Assembly (NCBI GenBank): GCA_949358305.1
Contig: OX442318.1
Location: forward strand, 5,628,501 to 5,692,500
Source of the DNA: Strigamia acuminata
Lineage: Eukaryota > Arthropoda > Chilopoda > Geophilomorpha > Linotaeniidae
Direction of reading: 5' to 3'
Length of the DNA: 64,000 nt
The notes beneath the pieces were generated by a model. That model was not told where the DNA came from. It searched no databases and saw only the letters and a program-made list of their open reading frames with translations. A program made the translations under genes and the position numbers. This document shows positions 51,330-62,279 of the stretch, piece by piece. Positions within the stretch are counted from its first letter, which is position 1; every line of letters begins with the position of its first letter.

Positions 51330-52079
51330 AATTAATAAATATGGTAATGTATGCATGTCCACTGAAAAAACCTGTTACATTTCCATGAATTTGTCTGCAA
51401 CTTTAAACAAATTGCCTTCTCTGTACGCTGACCGTATCGTTAGGTCTTCAAACTCTGGAATAAACTTTGTGGTGATCTCGAGTATATTTATTATATTTGT
51501 TATCACCATTAAATCATTTATGTCCTCTGACTTGGCACATGCCAAACCAGACTGCTATTATTAAATACTCCGTATTAAATATTAAATAAATAGAAAACTA
51601 CACAAATCATTATTCTTATACCGTAGGGTCTAACTAAAATGTTGAATCGCGTATAAGTTATATCAATTAATGTTCTTTTCTAATCACAATTCGATCATCC
51701 TTTACGTGTACCACGAGGCTCTTGAAACTATAAAACACTCCTTATGTCTTTATTTGAGAACAGAAACGTTTCCAATACAAATATTTTGATAGTTTATACA
51801 AGCATTGATGCTAAAGTGGCACAAAGACAAAATTTATAGCTCTAGTGTACACGAAGTTACTTCATGAACTTCCTTCCTTATTTTTGCTGTAATTACCATC
51901 ACCCCCAAAACGATGCTTTTAACATTATAGGTGATGTTTGTCATTTGATGTTTATGCATTATCGATAACGTAATTTATGTCTCTGTTTTCATTTGAAAAA
52001 TAATCTAACACCTCACACAGGAAACTGTAGGCAATTGGTGTCAACATACGTTCACTTCGACTCCAAACAGCAGCACAAC
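51330..52079 (+). promoter_or_regulatory. Spacer and upstream region of GrI
   Basis: No convincing gene; a 69-codon frame near 51355-51564 has no support and is repeated, broken, after GrI. The upstream motif is at 51931-51949. Confidence 0.5.
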
Positions 52080-53619
52080 ATGCATTTGTCTGTGGCAAAA
52101 TATAATTTCATGAAAAAAGAAGTTAAAAAACCAATCGACGATTATCCAAACAGGTTGAAATCGTTTTGGCGTTATGCATTTGGCATATTTGGCATAGAAA
52201 TATGCAACACTAGCGAAGTATCAACAAGAAAACTCGCCACTCTTTATACCGGGTGGCCCACATAAAAGCGGCCCGAAAATGTGTGTATGTAATAGTATGG
52301 GTCCGCTTTTATGTGGGCCACCCGGTATATTTGCACTGATCCAACTGAGCATTCTACTACACTGCACAGTTTGCTTAATCCATACCCTTTTTTTGGATGC
52401 TACCGTAGCCAAAGTCAGTAACTATGCTGGTATTTTGACATCAATTTCCTTTTCGGTATTCAGTCTGTGGTTGATGAACAAGAGGCAAATTACAATCAAC
52501 AAATTGCTGGATGATTCAATTTCTTGCGTAATAGGCAACACAGAATGCATGAAAAATCTGTGGCGATATTCTTGGGTTCCTTCTGTGTGTTTATTTGTTA
52601 TGGTTGTTTTCCAAGCGTTGACCGCCGTTGCTGAGGTTCTAACGCAAGAAGAGGCAGGAATCCGTTACTTTGCCGATTTGTACATTTGGAAAATCAATCT
52701 GGCAGACGAACATTTGTTCATTGCTCGAATAGCGATATCTACTGAATTCTTGTTAGTAGGTGTGATTTCTATGGGATTTGTCAATATTTCAGTCTGGTTC
52801 TTTAACCACATGTGTCATTTGGTGTTTTATCGCTTTAAAAAATTTAATGCGAAACTTGACAAGATTTTATCGAGCGGGAATAAATTGAGTGGATTTGAGT
52901 TGTCCGAATATCGCAGGCAACATCAACTGGCGTGTTCAATGACTGTGGCATTGAGCAATGTTTGGTCTCCGTTGATTGTGGTTTTTATTTTTGGATTCAT
53001 CCTTGGCTTGTGTTTTGATCTCAGAGCTTTATACACAGCAAATTCGTCATTAGTGTTGATTATTGCATTTGCTACTGATTTCATAAGACAACTGTGGTTG
53101 ATTATTGGTTTGTTTAAAGCGGCTTCACTCGTAAATAATGAGGTAAGATTTCAATGAAAATATTTGATATTATTGCAAATAAAAATTTGGTTATAGGCCC
53201 ATAAATTAGCAGTGAAGATAGTTACTTATCCTGTATCAAAATCAGCACTTAGTGATGCAGATCAGGTAATTTCAGAAACATAACAGCAAAATACAATTGT
53301 GTTATTTTATTCAACCTTTTTTTTTTAAATTTGTAGATGAAATGGTATGTTAATTATTTGCTTTTAAGTGAGCGACTTGCCAATACAAGCATAGGCATTA
53401 ATGCATCTGGATTATTTTTACTGAATGCTTCAAGTTTTTTAAGTGTAAGTTTCAAATGTTTATTATTGTAGTTAGCTATAAAATTAGCAATTTAGATACC
53501 GCATTTGCATCTTAAAATTTAGTGGTTTGCACTATCTGAAAACTAATGTCTGTTTTTATTGATTGTAGATGGCAGGAACAGTACTCACATATGTTATTGT
53601 GCTGTTTCAATCACGTTAA
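52080..53619 (+). pseudogene. GrI: Gr gene disrupted by a MITE in exon 1
   Basis: Exon 1 52080-53142, exon 2 53197-53265, exon 3 53337-53444, exon 4 53569-53619 (MAGTVLTYVIVLFQSR). Exon 1 is interrupted after codon 56 (RKLATLY) by the 77-bp MITE plus a TA duplication. The 79-bp addition shifts the frame and gives a stop 16 nt into the insert. Removing 79 bp gives exactly 984 nt, the normal exon 1 length of this subclade, and no other lesion was seen. A very recent loss. Confidence 0.9.
52249..52325. mobile_element. 77-bp palindromic MITE (TA target), exon copy
   Basis: The same terminal arms as 48089-48166 (CCGGGTGGCCCACATAAAAG) with a different centre. TA duplications at 52247-52248 and 52326-52327. 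The paralogous exon in GrH (CTTTATATACTTGCACTG) is the empty site. Confidence 0.92.
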
Positions 53620-53927
53620 GTGCCCTGTATAATGTGTAATCAATTAATAAGCATGATAATGTATGCATGTCCACTGAAAAAAACCTGTTTCCATTTCCAT
53701 GAATTTGTCTGCACCTTTAAAACAAATTGCATTCTTTGTACGCTGATGGTATCGCTAGGTCTTCAAACTCTGGAATCAACTTTGTGGTGATCTCGTTTAT
53801 TTATTCTATTTGTTATATCACCATTAAATTATTTATCTCCTCTGGCTTGGCACATGCCTAACCAGACTGCTATTATTAAATATAAAATAAAAAATAGGAA
53901 ATTACACAAATCATTATTCCTATACCG
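53620..53927 (+). other. GrI downstream spacer
   Basis: No gene. It matches 51330-51620 closely, showing that the duplicated unit includes this 3' flank. Confidence 0.6.
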
Positions 53928-54021
53928 TAGGGCAGCGTTTCCCAAACCGTGAGGCGCGGGCTGATTTTTCGTGGGGGCAACGATACAATTGTAACAATCT
54001 AACTAACTTGTAGACAAGACG

Positions 54022-54039
54022 CCCCCCCCCCCCCCCCCT
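54022..54039. repeat. Poly(C) run
   Basis: About 18 C in a row inside the hAT-like element. Length is prone to sequencing or slippage error. Confidence 0.8.
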
Positions 54040-54059
54040 AGAATAGTGCACTAAAATTA

Positions 54060-54316
54060 TGTTTTGCAAACTTACATAAAATTTTATGCACAATTATATA
54101 AAATTATACGTAAAATTATATAAAATTATACGTAAAATTATATAAAATTTTATGCAAAGTTATATAAAATTTTATGCAAAGTTATATAAAATTTTGTGCA
54201 AAGTTATATAAAATTTTATGCAAAGTTATATAAAATTTTATGCAAAGTTATATAAAATTTTATGCAAAGTTATATAAAATTTTATGCAAAGTTATATAAA
54301 ATTTTATGCAAAGTTT
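54060..54316. repeat. AT-rich minisatellite, about 22-bp unit
   Basis: About ten or more units of TTATATAAAATTTTATGCAA plus AG, with variant units (TACGTAAAA) at the left. Lies inside the hAT-like MITE. Confidence 0.85.
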
Positions 54317-54446
54317 TGTAAAAAACTTTTTAATAGTTAATTTTTTAAAAATTTAATGCAATTGGTAGATGAAGTGGGACGCAGAAGATCGCCTTGCTTA
54401 AAAATGTGTCGCGATGCTAAAAGGTTTGGGAACCCCTGCTGTAGGG

Positions 54447-54789
54447 TCTAACTAAAATATTGAAATTGCGTAGAATAAGTTATACCAATTATCAATTGAC
54501 GTTCTTTTCTAATTACAATTCGATCGCCCTTTGCGAGTACCACGAGGCTCTTGAAACTATAAAACACTCTTTATGTCTTTATTTGAAACCATAAACGTTT
54601 CCAATAAAAATATTTTGACAGTTTATACACGTAATTTATGCTAAAATGGCACGAAGACAAAGTTTTATAGCTCCCGTGTGCACGACGTTACTTCCTGATA
54701 TATTTTAAGACCTTCCACAACAAACTTTACCCAATTGACTTTACAAGACGCTCAGAGTGAAGACATTGTCATTTCAACTGCAGCACAAC
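54447..54789 (+). promoter_or_regulatory. Upstream region of GrJ
   Basis: Similar to other Gr upstream regions, but the stretch with the GTGTTGTTTGTC motif is deleted (junction near 54693-54700). No gene. Confidence 0.5.
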
Positions 54790-56226
54790 ATGCATTTGTC
54801 AGTAGTAAATTATCATTTCATCAAACAAAACGAAAAACCAATCAACAACTATACAAGTAGGTTGAAATTGTTCTGGGGTTATGCTTTTGGCATATTTGGC
54901 ATCGACATAAACAAGGATGGCAACTTGTCAACAAGTAAAGTCACCGCGCTCTTTGCATTTGCACTAATCCAATTGGCGCTTCTAATCCACTATGCATCTT
55001 GCTGCATCCACACGATTGTAGTTGAATCTAAAGTATCACATGTTAGCTACTACGCCGGTCTTTTAGGCAGTCTTTCCTTGTCATTATTCAATCTGTGGTT
55101 GATGAGCAAAAGAAGAGTCGCCATCATCAAATTGCTGGATAATTCTTTGTTCTGCCTAATTGGCAACACTGAAAGCATGAAAACTCTGTGGCGCTATTCT
55201 TCGGTTCCTTCTGTGTGCCTGTTTGTTCTGGCTGCTATTGTGTCGCTGAGCGCAGTGTGTGAGATGATGACACAAGACGACGCAGCAGTCCGTGCTTATG
55301 CCAATATATATCTTTTGAGGATTAATCTGGCTGACGAAAATATGTTCCTTGCTCGAATGGTACTATCTGTTGAATTCTTCTTGTCGCTGATGATATCTAC
55401 TGCATTTGTCAATATTTCAGTCTGGTTTTTTAACTATATGTGTTATTTGTTGTTTTATCGCTTTAAGCACTTGAATACGAAACTTGACAAGATTTTGTCA
55501 AGTGGGAATCAATTGAGTGGGTTTGAGTTGAGTAAATATCGCAAACAACATCAACTTGCGAGTGCAATGACTGTGGAATTGAGTGATGTTTGGTCTCCGT
55601 TGATTTTGGTTTGGATTTTTGCAGTCATTCTGAGCTTGTGTTTTAATCTGAGAGCTTTACAGATGGGAAGTTCACCACTCTTTTTTACTGCCTTTGTGAC
55701 TGATATCATAAGACAACTGTGGCTGATTGTTGGTATGTTTAAAGCTGCTTCGCTCGTGCATGTTGAGGTAAGATGTTAATCAAGAGATGAGATATTATTC
55801 TGAATGAAACTTTGATTGTAGGCCCATAAATTTGCAGTGAATGTACTTACTTCTCCTATTTCAAACTCAGAACTAACTCACACAGATCAGGTAATTTAGT
55901 AAATATAACAACATAATATTGTTAGTTATCTTATACAATCATTTTTTGAAATTGTAGATAGAGTATAATATCAATTATACGCTTTTAAGTGAGCGACTTA
56001 CAACTACACGCATAGGCATTAATGTATCTGGGTTGTTTTTGCTGACTGCTTCAAGTTTTTTAAGCGTAAGTACCAATTGTGTAGTCGTGTAACAATCTAG
56101 AAATCGCTTTGGCATCTTAATATTAAGTGTATATAGCGCTTTCTATAATCTAACAACTATTTTTATTGATTATAGATGGTAGGAACAGTCCTCACATATG
56201 TTATTGTTCTGTATCAAACACACTAA
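54790..56226 (+). CDS. GrJ: gustatory-receptor-type 7TM protein
   Basis: Intact, 401 aa. Exons 54790-55767, 55822-55890, 55958-56065 and 56176-56226 (MVGTVLTYVIVLYQTH). F/G/J subclade, nearest to GrG. Differences include NLADEN for NLADEH and VLTSPISNSELTHTDQ in exon 2. It lacks the upstream motif that all other family members keep, so its expression may differ. Confidence 0.9.
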
Positions 56227-57364
56227 GTGTTCTGTGAAGTGTTTAATTAATTAACAAACAAAATAATGTATGTACAATCGTGGACTAAAAAATTGTCGCT
56301 TTTAATTAAAGATATTGTCAGGCAAAACTTACCAATACAGCGGTGAAATCCTATCCTTTTTTTTCCTTTACCGGACTAGCGGCTGCAGCAGTCGATCAGG
56401 CATCTCAGTAGATGTGGACTTGAACTTCTTGTCTTTTGTAGAAACGACTTTAACTATTAAGATATCACTTGAATAATCCTTAGGTGAATTATTCAAGAAA
56501 TGGTGAGTCTGGTCCTGGTTCCAAAATTTCATATCAGTTGGGAAATGTTTAGGTTATTTTAGGAATTAAGATGTTTCTGGTTCAGGTTTGTGTTTTAGTC
56601 TGAGGATTTTCTTCATTTCCTTCGAAACATCACTTCCATGAGTTTAAATTGTCATGACAACTTCAGTATCTGCTTGGCATGATGTCATGGGAAAATATGG
56701 ACAACTTCCTGTGAAAATTAGATAATATTTTTTACTAAAAAATACAATAAGGATTCTTTTAATGTGGCAGGAAATAGCACTTCCTGTAAAGCAATTAGGG
56801 GACTGGATCTCCATGGCAACCCCCTTGGTGTCAGTACCAGCATAAATTCAACTTGCACTAAACTCCTTAAAATTCCCAAGGAAAATTCCCTGTTAGCCCA
56901 TATAATTCTCAAAACAAAATAAAACTTTTTTCAAAAATAAAACAAATAAATATAAGTGATTTTTGAGATCACTACAAAAATATCAATTATCATTTAGCTT
57001 TCTTTTCTAATCATAATTCGATCACCCTTTGCGAGTCCCACGAGCCTATTGAAACTATAAAACACTCTTTATGTCTTTATTTGAAACCATAAACGCTTCC
57101 AATAAAAATATTTTGACAGTTTTCATACGTAATTAATGCGAAAATGGCACGAAGCCAATATTTTATAGCTCCTGTGTACACGAAGTAACTTCATGAACTG
57201 CTTTCCTAAACGATTTTAACATCATAGGTGTTGTTTGTCATTTGATCTTTTGATCTTTATGCGTTATTGATAACGTAATTTATGTCTCCCATAGGAAACT
57301 GTAACCAATTAAAGTTAAAACGCGTTCATTGCTACGGTATTTCGACTCCAAACAGCAGCACAAC
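56227..57364 (+). other. Long spacer with about 700 bp of unrelated sequence; GrK upstream
   Basis: About 56290-56990 matches nothing else in the window and holds no supportable ORF; probably an insertion of unknown type. After about 56990 the usual upstream sequence of the H/I/K group resumes, with the motif at 57228-57246. Confidence 0.5.
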
Positions 57365-58829
57365 ATGCATTTGTCTGTGGCAAATTATAAGTTCATGAAA
57401 AAACAAGCCGAAAAACCAATCAACAACTATTCAAACAAGTTGAAATCGTTCTGGGGTTATGCATTTGGCATATTTGGCATAGAAATATGCAAGACTGGCG
57501 AAGTATCAACAAGAAAACCCGCCGCTCTTCATATATTTGCACTGATCCAACTTTGCATTCTACTACACTACACTGTTTGCTTCATCTACACAGTTATACT
57601 TGATTCCACCGTAGCCAAAGTCAGTAGTTATGCCGGTCTTTTGACAGGTATTTCCTTTTCTGTATTCAATCTATGGTTGATGAGCAAGAGACGAATTGCA
57701 ATCACCAAATTGCTGGACGATTCTATTTCCTGCGTAATAGGCAACACAGAATGCATGAAAAATCTGTGGCGATATTCTTGGGTTAGTTCTGCGTGTTTAT
57801 TTGTTATGGTTGTTTTCCAAGCGTTGACTTCCGTAGCTGAGGTTCTAACGCAAGACGAGGCAGGAATCCGTTACCTTGCCGATTTGTACCTTTGGAGACT
57901 CAATCTGGCGGACGAACATTTGTACATCGCTCGAATAGCGATATCTATTGAATTCTTGTTATCAACACTGATTTCTATGGGATTCGTCAATATTTCAGTC
58001 TGGTTTTTTAACCACATGTGTCATTTGGTGTTTTATCGCTTTAAACACTTGAATACGAAACTTGAGAAGATTTTATCGAGTGGGAATAAATTGAGTGGAT
58101 TTGAGTTGTCCGAATATCGCAGGCAACATCAACTTGCGTGTCAAGTGACTGTAGAATTGAGTGATGTTTGGTCTCCGTTGATTGTGGTTTGGATTTTTGG
58201 ATTCATCGTTGGCTTGTGTTTTGATCTCAGAGGTTTATACACAGGAACTGCGTCATTTGTGTTTGTTGTTGCATTTTTGATTGATTTCATAAGACAACTG
58301 TGGTTGATTGTTGGCTTGTTTAAAGCGGCTTCACTCGTGAACGATGAGGTAAGATGCCAATGAAAAGATGTGATATTAATTCAAATTCAAATTTACTTAT
58401 AGGCCCATAAATTAGCAGTGAAGATAATTACTTTTCCTGTATCAAAATCAAAATCAGCACGTAGTGATACAGATGTGGTAATTTAAGAAATGTAACAGCA
58501 AAATACAGTTGGGTTTATTTATTCACCCATTTTGTTTTAATTTGTAGATAGAATATTATGTTAATTATTTGCTTTTAAGTGAGCGACTTGCCAGTACACG
58601 CATAGGCATTAATGCATCAGGGTTATTTTTGCTGAATGCTTCAAGTTTTTTAAGCGTAAGTTTGAAATGTTTATTATTATAATTATCTATAAAATTAGCA
58701 ATTTAGATATCGCATTTGCATTTAAAGTTTAGTGGTTTGCACTATCTGAAAACTAATGTCTGTTTTTATTGATTGCAGATGGCAGGAACAGTGCTCACAT
58801 ATGTTATTGTGCTGTTTCAATCAAGCTAA
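57365..58829 (+). CDS. GrK: gustatory-receptor-type 7TM protein
   Basis: Intact, 405 aa. Exons 57365-58348, 58403-58477 (25 codons, with a Ser-Lys duplication, SKSKSA), 58548-58655 and 58779-58829 (MAGTVLTYVIVLFQSS). H/I/K/L/M subclade. Membrane segments: PAALHIFALIQLCILLHYTV, LLTGISFSVFNLWLM, SACLFVMVVFQALTSV, ISIEFLLSTLISMGFVNISV, LIVVWIFGFIVGLCFDL, DFIRQLWLIVGLFKAASLV, then TM7 across exons 3-4. The last plus-strand receptor before the orientation flips. Confidence 0.9.
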
Positions 58830-58943
58830 GTGTCCCGTATAATGTGTAATCAATTAATAAATATTGTAATGTATGCCGTTATAGTTAGGGTTTTTACTTT
58901 ATTTTGTGCATTATTTTCCTCAACAAACTTTATCTCTTTCCAG
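58830..58943 (+). other. GrK downstream spacer
   Basis: The Gr 3' flank ends near 58870 and a new sequence starts that leads into a TTTCCAG acceptor. No ORF. Confidence 0.4.
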
Positions 58944-59071
58944 CTGCAGGTACAGTAATCACCAGTTTCACGGGAACCATTCAACTTGGACTGCCAGATG
59001 ACGAATTATTCGTGGAAAAGAATGATGTTAACGTCCTGATACAATCATTTCTTGATGAATTTGAAGAATAA
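58944..59071 (+). pseudogene. Orphan terminal exon of an unrelated gene
   Basis: After a good acceptor (TATCTCTTTCCAG, ending 58943) there is a 41-codon open frame, AGTVITSFTGTIQLGLPDDE then LFVEKNDVNVLIQSFLDEFE and a final Glu, ending in TAA. It is not receptor-like: hydrophilic, with an acidic end. No matching upstream exon was found in the window. It may be the 3' exon of a gene captured by a transposon, or a real gene's last exon with a very long intron. Confidence 0.4.
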
Positions 59072-59236
59072 GAAAACAATTAATGAATTTTCAACGTGGT
59101 GTAATTGGAAAGACGACCGTTTGCCATTATGTATCAATCTAGTTTTAAGATATTATTTCAGTCATGCACAAAATTATAAAATTATATCTTACACAAATTA
59201 ATAACTCACAAAAACTTCATCTCATGTAATTAATAA

Positions 59237-59550
59237 GGCAGTGGCTACGTTCATGTCTGTATTATTTTCATGACGCGCTGTGATTGGCTGAGATCTATTC
59301 ATGTCGGTTTGTTTCCTCAACCTAAGTTTTCTCAAATTCAATGTTTTCGAAGTTTTAGCTTCTTTTTTCCTTACAAGGGGGGGGGGGGTGGGGCGTAACA
59401 CCCCTTTGACCCCCCAGATCTAACCTTATCCGTTTTTAACAAAGTCGACAAAATGAGGATTTCATCAATGTATTTCAATGCATCTCTCAACCGATCACAG
59501 CGCGTCATGAAAATAATACGTTCACGTCAGACGTGAACGTGGCCACTTTG
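59237..59550. mobile_element. 314-bp MITE with 9-bp target duplication
   Basis: Inverted ends GTGGCTACGTTCATGTCTG and CAGACGTGAACGTGGCCAC, each followed inward by ATTATTTTCATGACGCGCTG. AATTAATAA repeats at 59228-59236 and 59551-59559. A 9-bp duplication fits Mutator-like elements best; hAT (8 bp) is possible. It contains a G run near 59379-59391. No coding. Confidence 0.8.
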
Positions 59551-59780
59551 AATTAATAAATGTTGAAGGACTCTCCAATTACAAGTTTATAGCCAAGTGT
59601 TATACTGTATGTTGAGTCTAGGTATATTGAACAATGAAAATTTTGTTTGATTAGTATATAAATGCGTATGTGAACTGTAGACGGTGTACATACATAAAAA
59701 GAGAGGATCTCAAAAAAAGATTTTCCATCATCACAAAGAAATAAAAACATAATAATTCATTTTGGCGCCCTACAAGACAC

Positions 59781-61236
59781 CTAATGTGATTGGTACAACA
59801 CAATAACATACGTCAGCACAGTTCCTGCCATCTACAATCAACAAAAAGAAACATTAGACTCCAGAAAGTGCAACACACTTAATTGTAGAGTGCATATGCG
59901 ATTTCAAAATTGCTAATTTTACTGATAATTACACAAATAAACTTTTGAAACTTACGCTGAGAAAACTTGAAGCCTTTAGCAAAAACAAGCCAGACGCATT
60001 TATGCCTACGTGTGTGTTGACAAGTCGCTCACTTAAAAGCATATAATTAACATAATATTCCATCTACAAAATAGAAATAATGGTGAATAAAATAACAATA
60101 GTATTTTGCTATTATATTTCTAAAATTGCCTGATCCGATGTATCGCTAAGCGCTGATTTTGCTACAGGAAAAGTAACCAACTTCACTGCTATTTTATGGG
60201 CCTATAATCAAAGTTTCATTTAGAGTAATACCACTTCTTCTAATTGGTGTCTTACCTCATCATTTACAAGTGAAGCTGCTTTAAACAAACCAATAATCAA
60301 CCACAGTTGTCTTAAGATATCAGTCACAAATCCAACAACATACATTAAAGAATCTGCCATGTATAAACCTCTGAGGTCAAAACACAAGCCAAAGATAAAT
60401 CCAAAAATCCAAACCAAAATCAACGGAGACCAAACATCGCTCGATTCTTCAGTCACTTCGCACACAAGTTGATGTTGCCTGCGATATTCGGATAAATCTA
60501 ACCCACTCAATTGATTCCCACTTGATAAAATCTTCTCTAGTTTCGTATTCAAGTCTTTAAAGCGATAAAACACCAAATGACACATGTGGTTGAAAAACCA
60601 GACTGAAATATTGACAAATCCTATAGAAATCAGCACTGATAACAAGAATTCAATAGATATCGCTATTCGAGCGATGTACAAATGTTCGTCCGCCAGATTG
60701 ATTCTCCAAATGTACAAATCGGCGAGGTAACGGATTCCTGCGTCGTCTTGCGTTAGAATATCAACTACGGCGGTCGACGCTTGGGTAAAAACCAAAACAA
60801 ATAAACACGCAGAATTAACCCAAGAATATCGCCACAGATTTTTCATGCATTCTGTGTTGTCTATTACGCAGGAAATAGATTCATCCAGCAATTTGGTGAT
60901 TGCAATTCGTCTCTTGCTCATCAACCATAGATTGAATAGAGAAATGGAAATACTTGTCAAAAGACTGGCATAGTTACTGACTGTGGCTACTGTCGATTCA
61001 AGAATTATGGTGTGGATGAAGCAAGTAATGTAGTGGAGCAGAATGGTGAGTTGGATTAGTGCAAATACAAAAAGAGTGGCGAGTTTTCTTACTGATACTT
61101 TGCCATCCTTGCAAATTGCTATGCCAAATATGCCGAATGCATAACCCCAGAACGATTTTAACCTGTTTGTATAGTGGTTATTAGGATATCCGGGTTGTTG
61201 TTTGGTGAAATGACAATCTTCCAGAGACAAATGCAT
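59781..61236 (-). CDS. GrL: gustatory-receptor-type 7TM protein
   Basis: Intact on the minus strand, 403 aa. Exons 61236-60256, 60201-60130 (24 codons), 60063-59956 and 59831-59781 (MAGTVLTYVIVLYQSH). The intron 2 donor is GC (CAG then GCAATT) where all sisters have GTAATT; GC-AG introns are a known minor class. NTHVGINASG has His in place of the usual Arg. H/I/K/L/M subclade; closest to GrM, sharing KSALSDTSDQ at the end of exon 2. Confidence 0.88.
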
Positions 61237-62279
61237 GTTGTGATGCTGTTTGGAGTGAAAACATCTGCACTCTAAAAGCGTTTTAACGCCTATTGCCTGC
61301 AGTTAGTTGTGGGAGGAGTCAGAATATTTTATGAACGAAAGAAGATGAGATATTAATTATGTCCTATCAATAATGCAGAACGAATCTACTGGCAAACATC
61401 ACCTCTGACGTTAAAAGCATCATTATGGGTGTGGTTCATTACTAACATCGTGTATATTGAAGCTATAAAATTATTATGTCGTGCTATTTTAGCATTAATT
61501 GCTTGTAAACTGTCGAAATTGAAAATAGTTATGTTTTAACGAGAAAAAGTATTTCATAGTTGTATGTAAGTGTAGTTTTTTGTTCATACATTTCTTTTCT
61601 GAATAATTGTTCCTACAAGTTCATGTGTAGTGTAGTGTTGACAAAGTTTATTGTGCTGTATCAATCACTGATGAGAATCTGCTAATTAGTGTAGGAGCGA
61701 AAGGGTTCGACATGTGTGGTTAAGGTCAAAACGGATGGTCGCCAATGCAGGGCGACTTTTGGCTTCCCGCACTAGCTGCATCTCCATTGCGAACTTCCAT
61801 TTGTTGAAGTTTGAAATTCCTTATAACTTTTTGATTTGATTCAGATGCGTTGGATGGTGGCCACTGGTTGAGCTCGCCATTTTTATTCCACAAAGAATGA
61901 TTACCGCGTGGTACGAAAAATTCCGCAATTAGTTTTGATTGCTCAAAAAAGTTCTGAGTTTTCTCATATTAAACCTGGTCACAAAGATCGAATAGTTTTG
62001 CTCAGTTTATAGCATCCCTGGACCCATAAGCTGATGAGAATCTGCTATTTAGTGTAGAAGCGAAAGGGTTGAGTCGACACACATGGTTTAGGTTAAAACG
62101 AAAGTGCCCATGTACAATTTTATTTGCATATGGCGCCAGGTCGCACTACAAAACATTTGTCAACAGAGAATATCTCAATAATCAATTTATTAAGTGTCCT
62201 GGTCCGGTGTAATGTACAATTTTCCATCATCACACAGAAATAGCGACACAATAATTCGTTTTGGTGCCCTGTAAGACAC
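61237..62279. other. Spacer between GrL and GrM
   Basis: 61237-61560 is the GrL upstream region, with the motif in reverse near 61391-61402. A plus-strand last-exon relic lies at 61637-61668. A 66-70-bp direct repeat (61668-61733 and 62031-62100, starting CTGATGAGAATCTGCT) brackets about 300 bp of unknown sequence. No ORF worth calling. Confidence 0.5.

Larger units (their letters stand above)
53933..54441. mobile_element. 509-bp hAT-like MITE with internal tandem array
   Basis: Ends CAGCGTTTCCCAAACC and GGTTTGGGAACCCCTGCTG. Flanking repeat TAGGG at 53928-53932 and 54442-54446, shorter than the 8 bp expected for hAT. The empty site is the TACCGTAGGGTCTAAC spacer near 51620. Shares both ends, reversed, with 51026-51321. 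Confidence 0.75.

Noticed and set aside
51355-51564. 69-codon ORF in the GrH-GrI spacer
   Set aside because: The duplicated copy after GrI is frameshifted, so there is no sign of selection.
53933-54441. CRISPR-like array from the regular 22-bp repeats
   Set aside because: Units are contiguous AT-rich tandem repeats without spacers, in a eukaryotic transposon.
61668-62100. Hammerhead-ribozyme-like core (CTGATGAG followed by GCGAAA) in both direct repeats
   Set aside because: The sequence between the two boxes does not form a proper stem II and no stem I can be drawn near a cleavage triplet. I treat the resemblance as chance.
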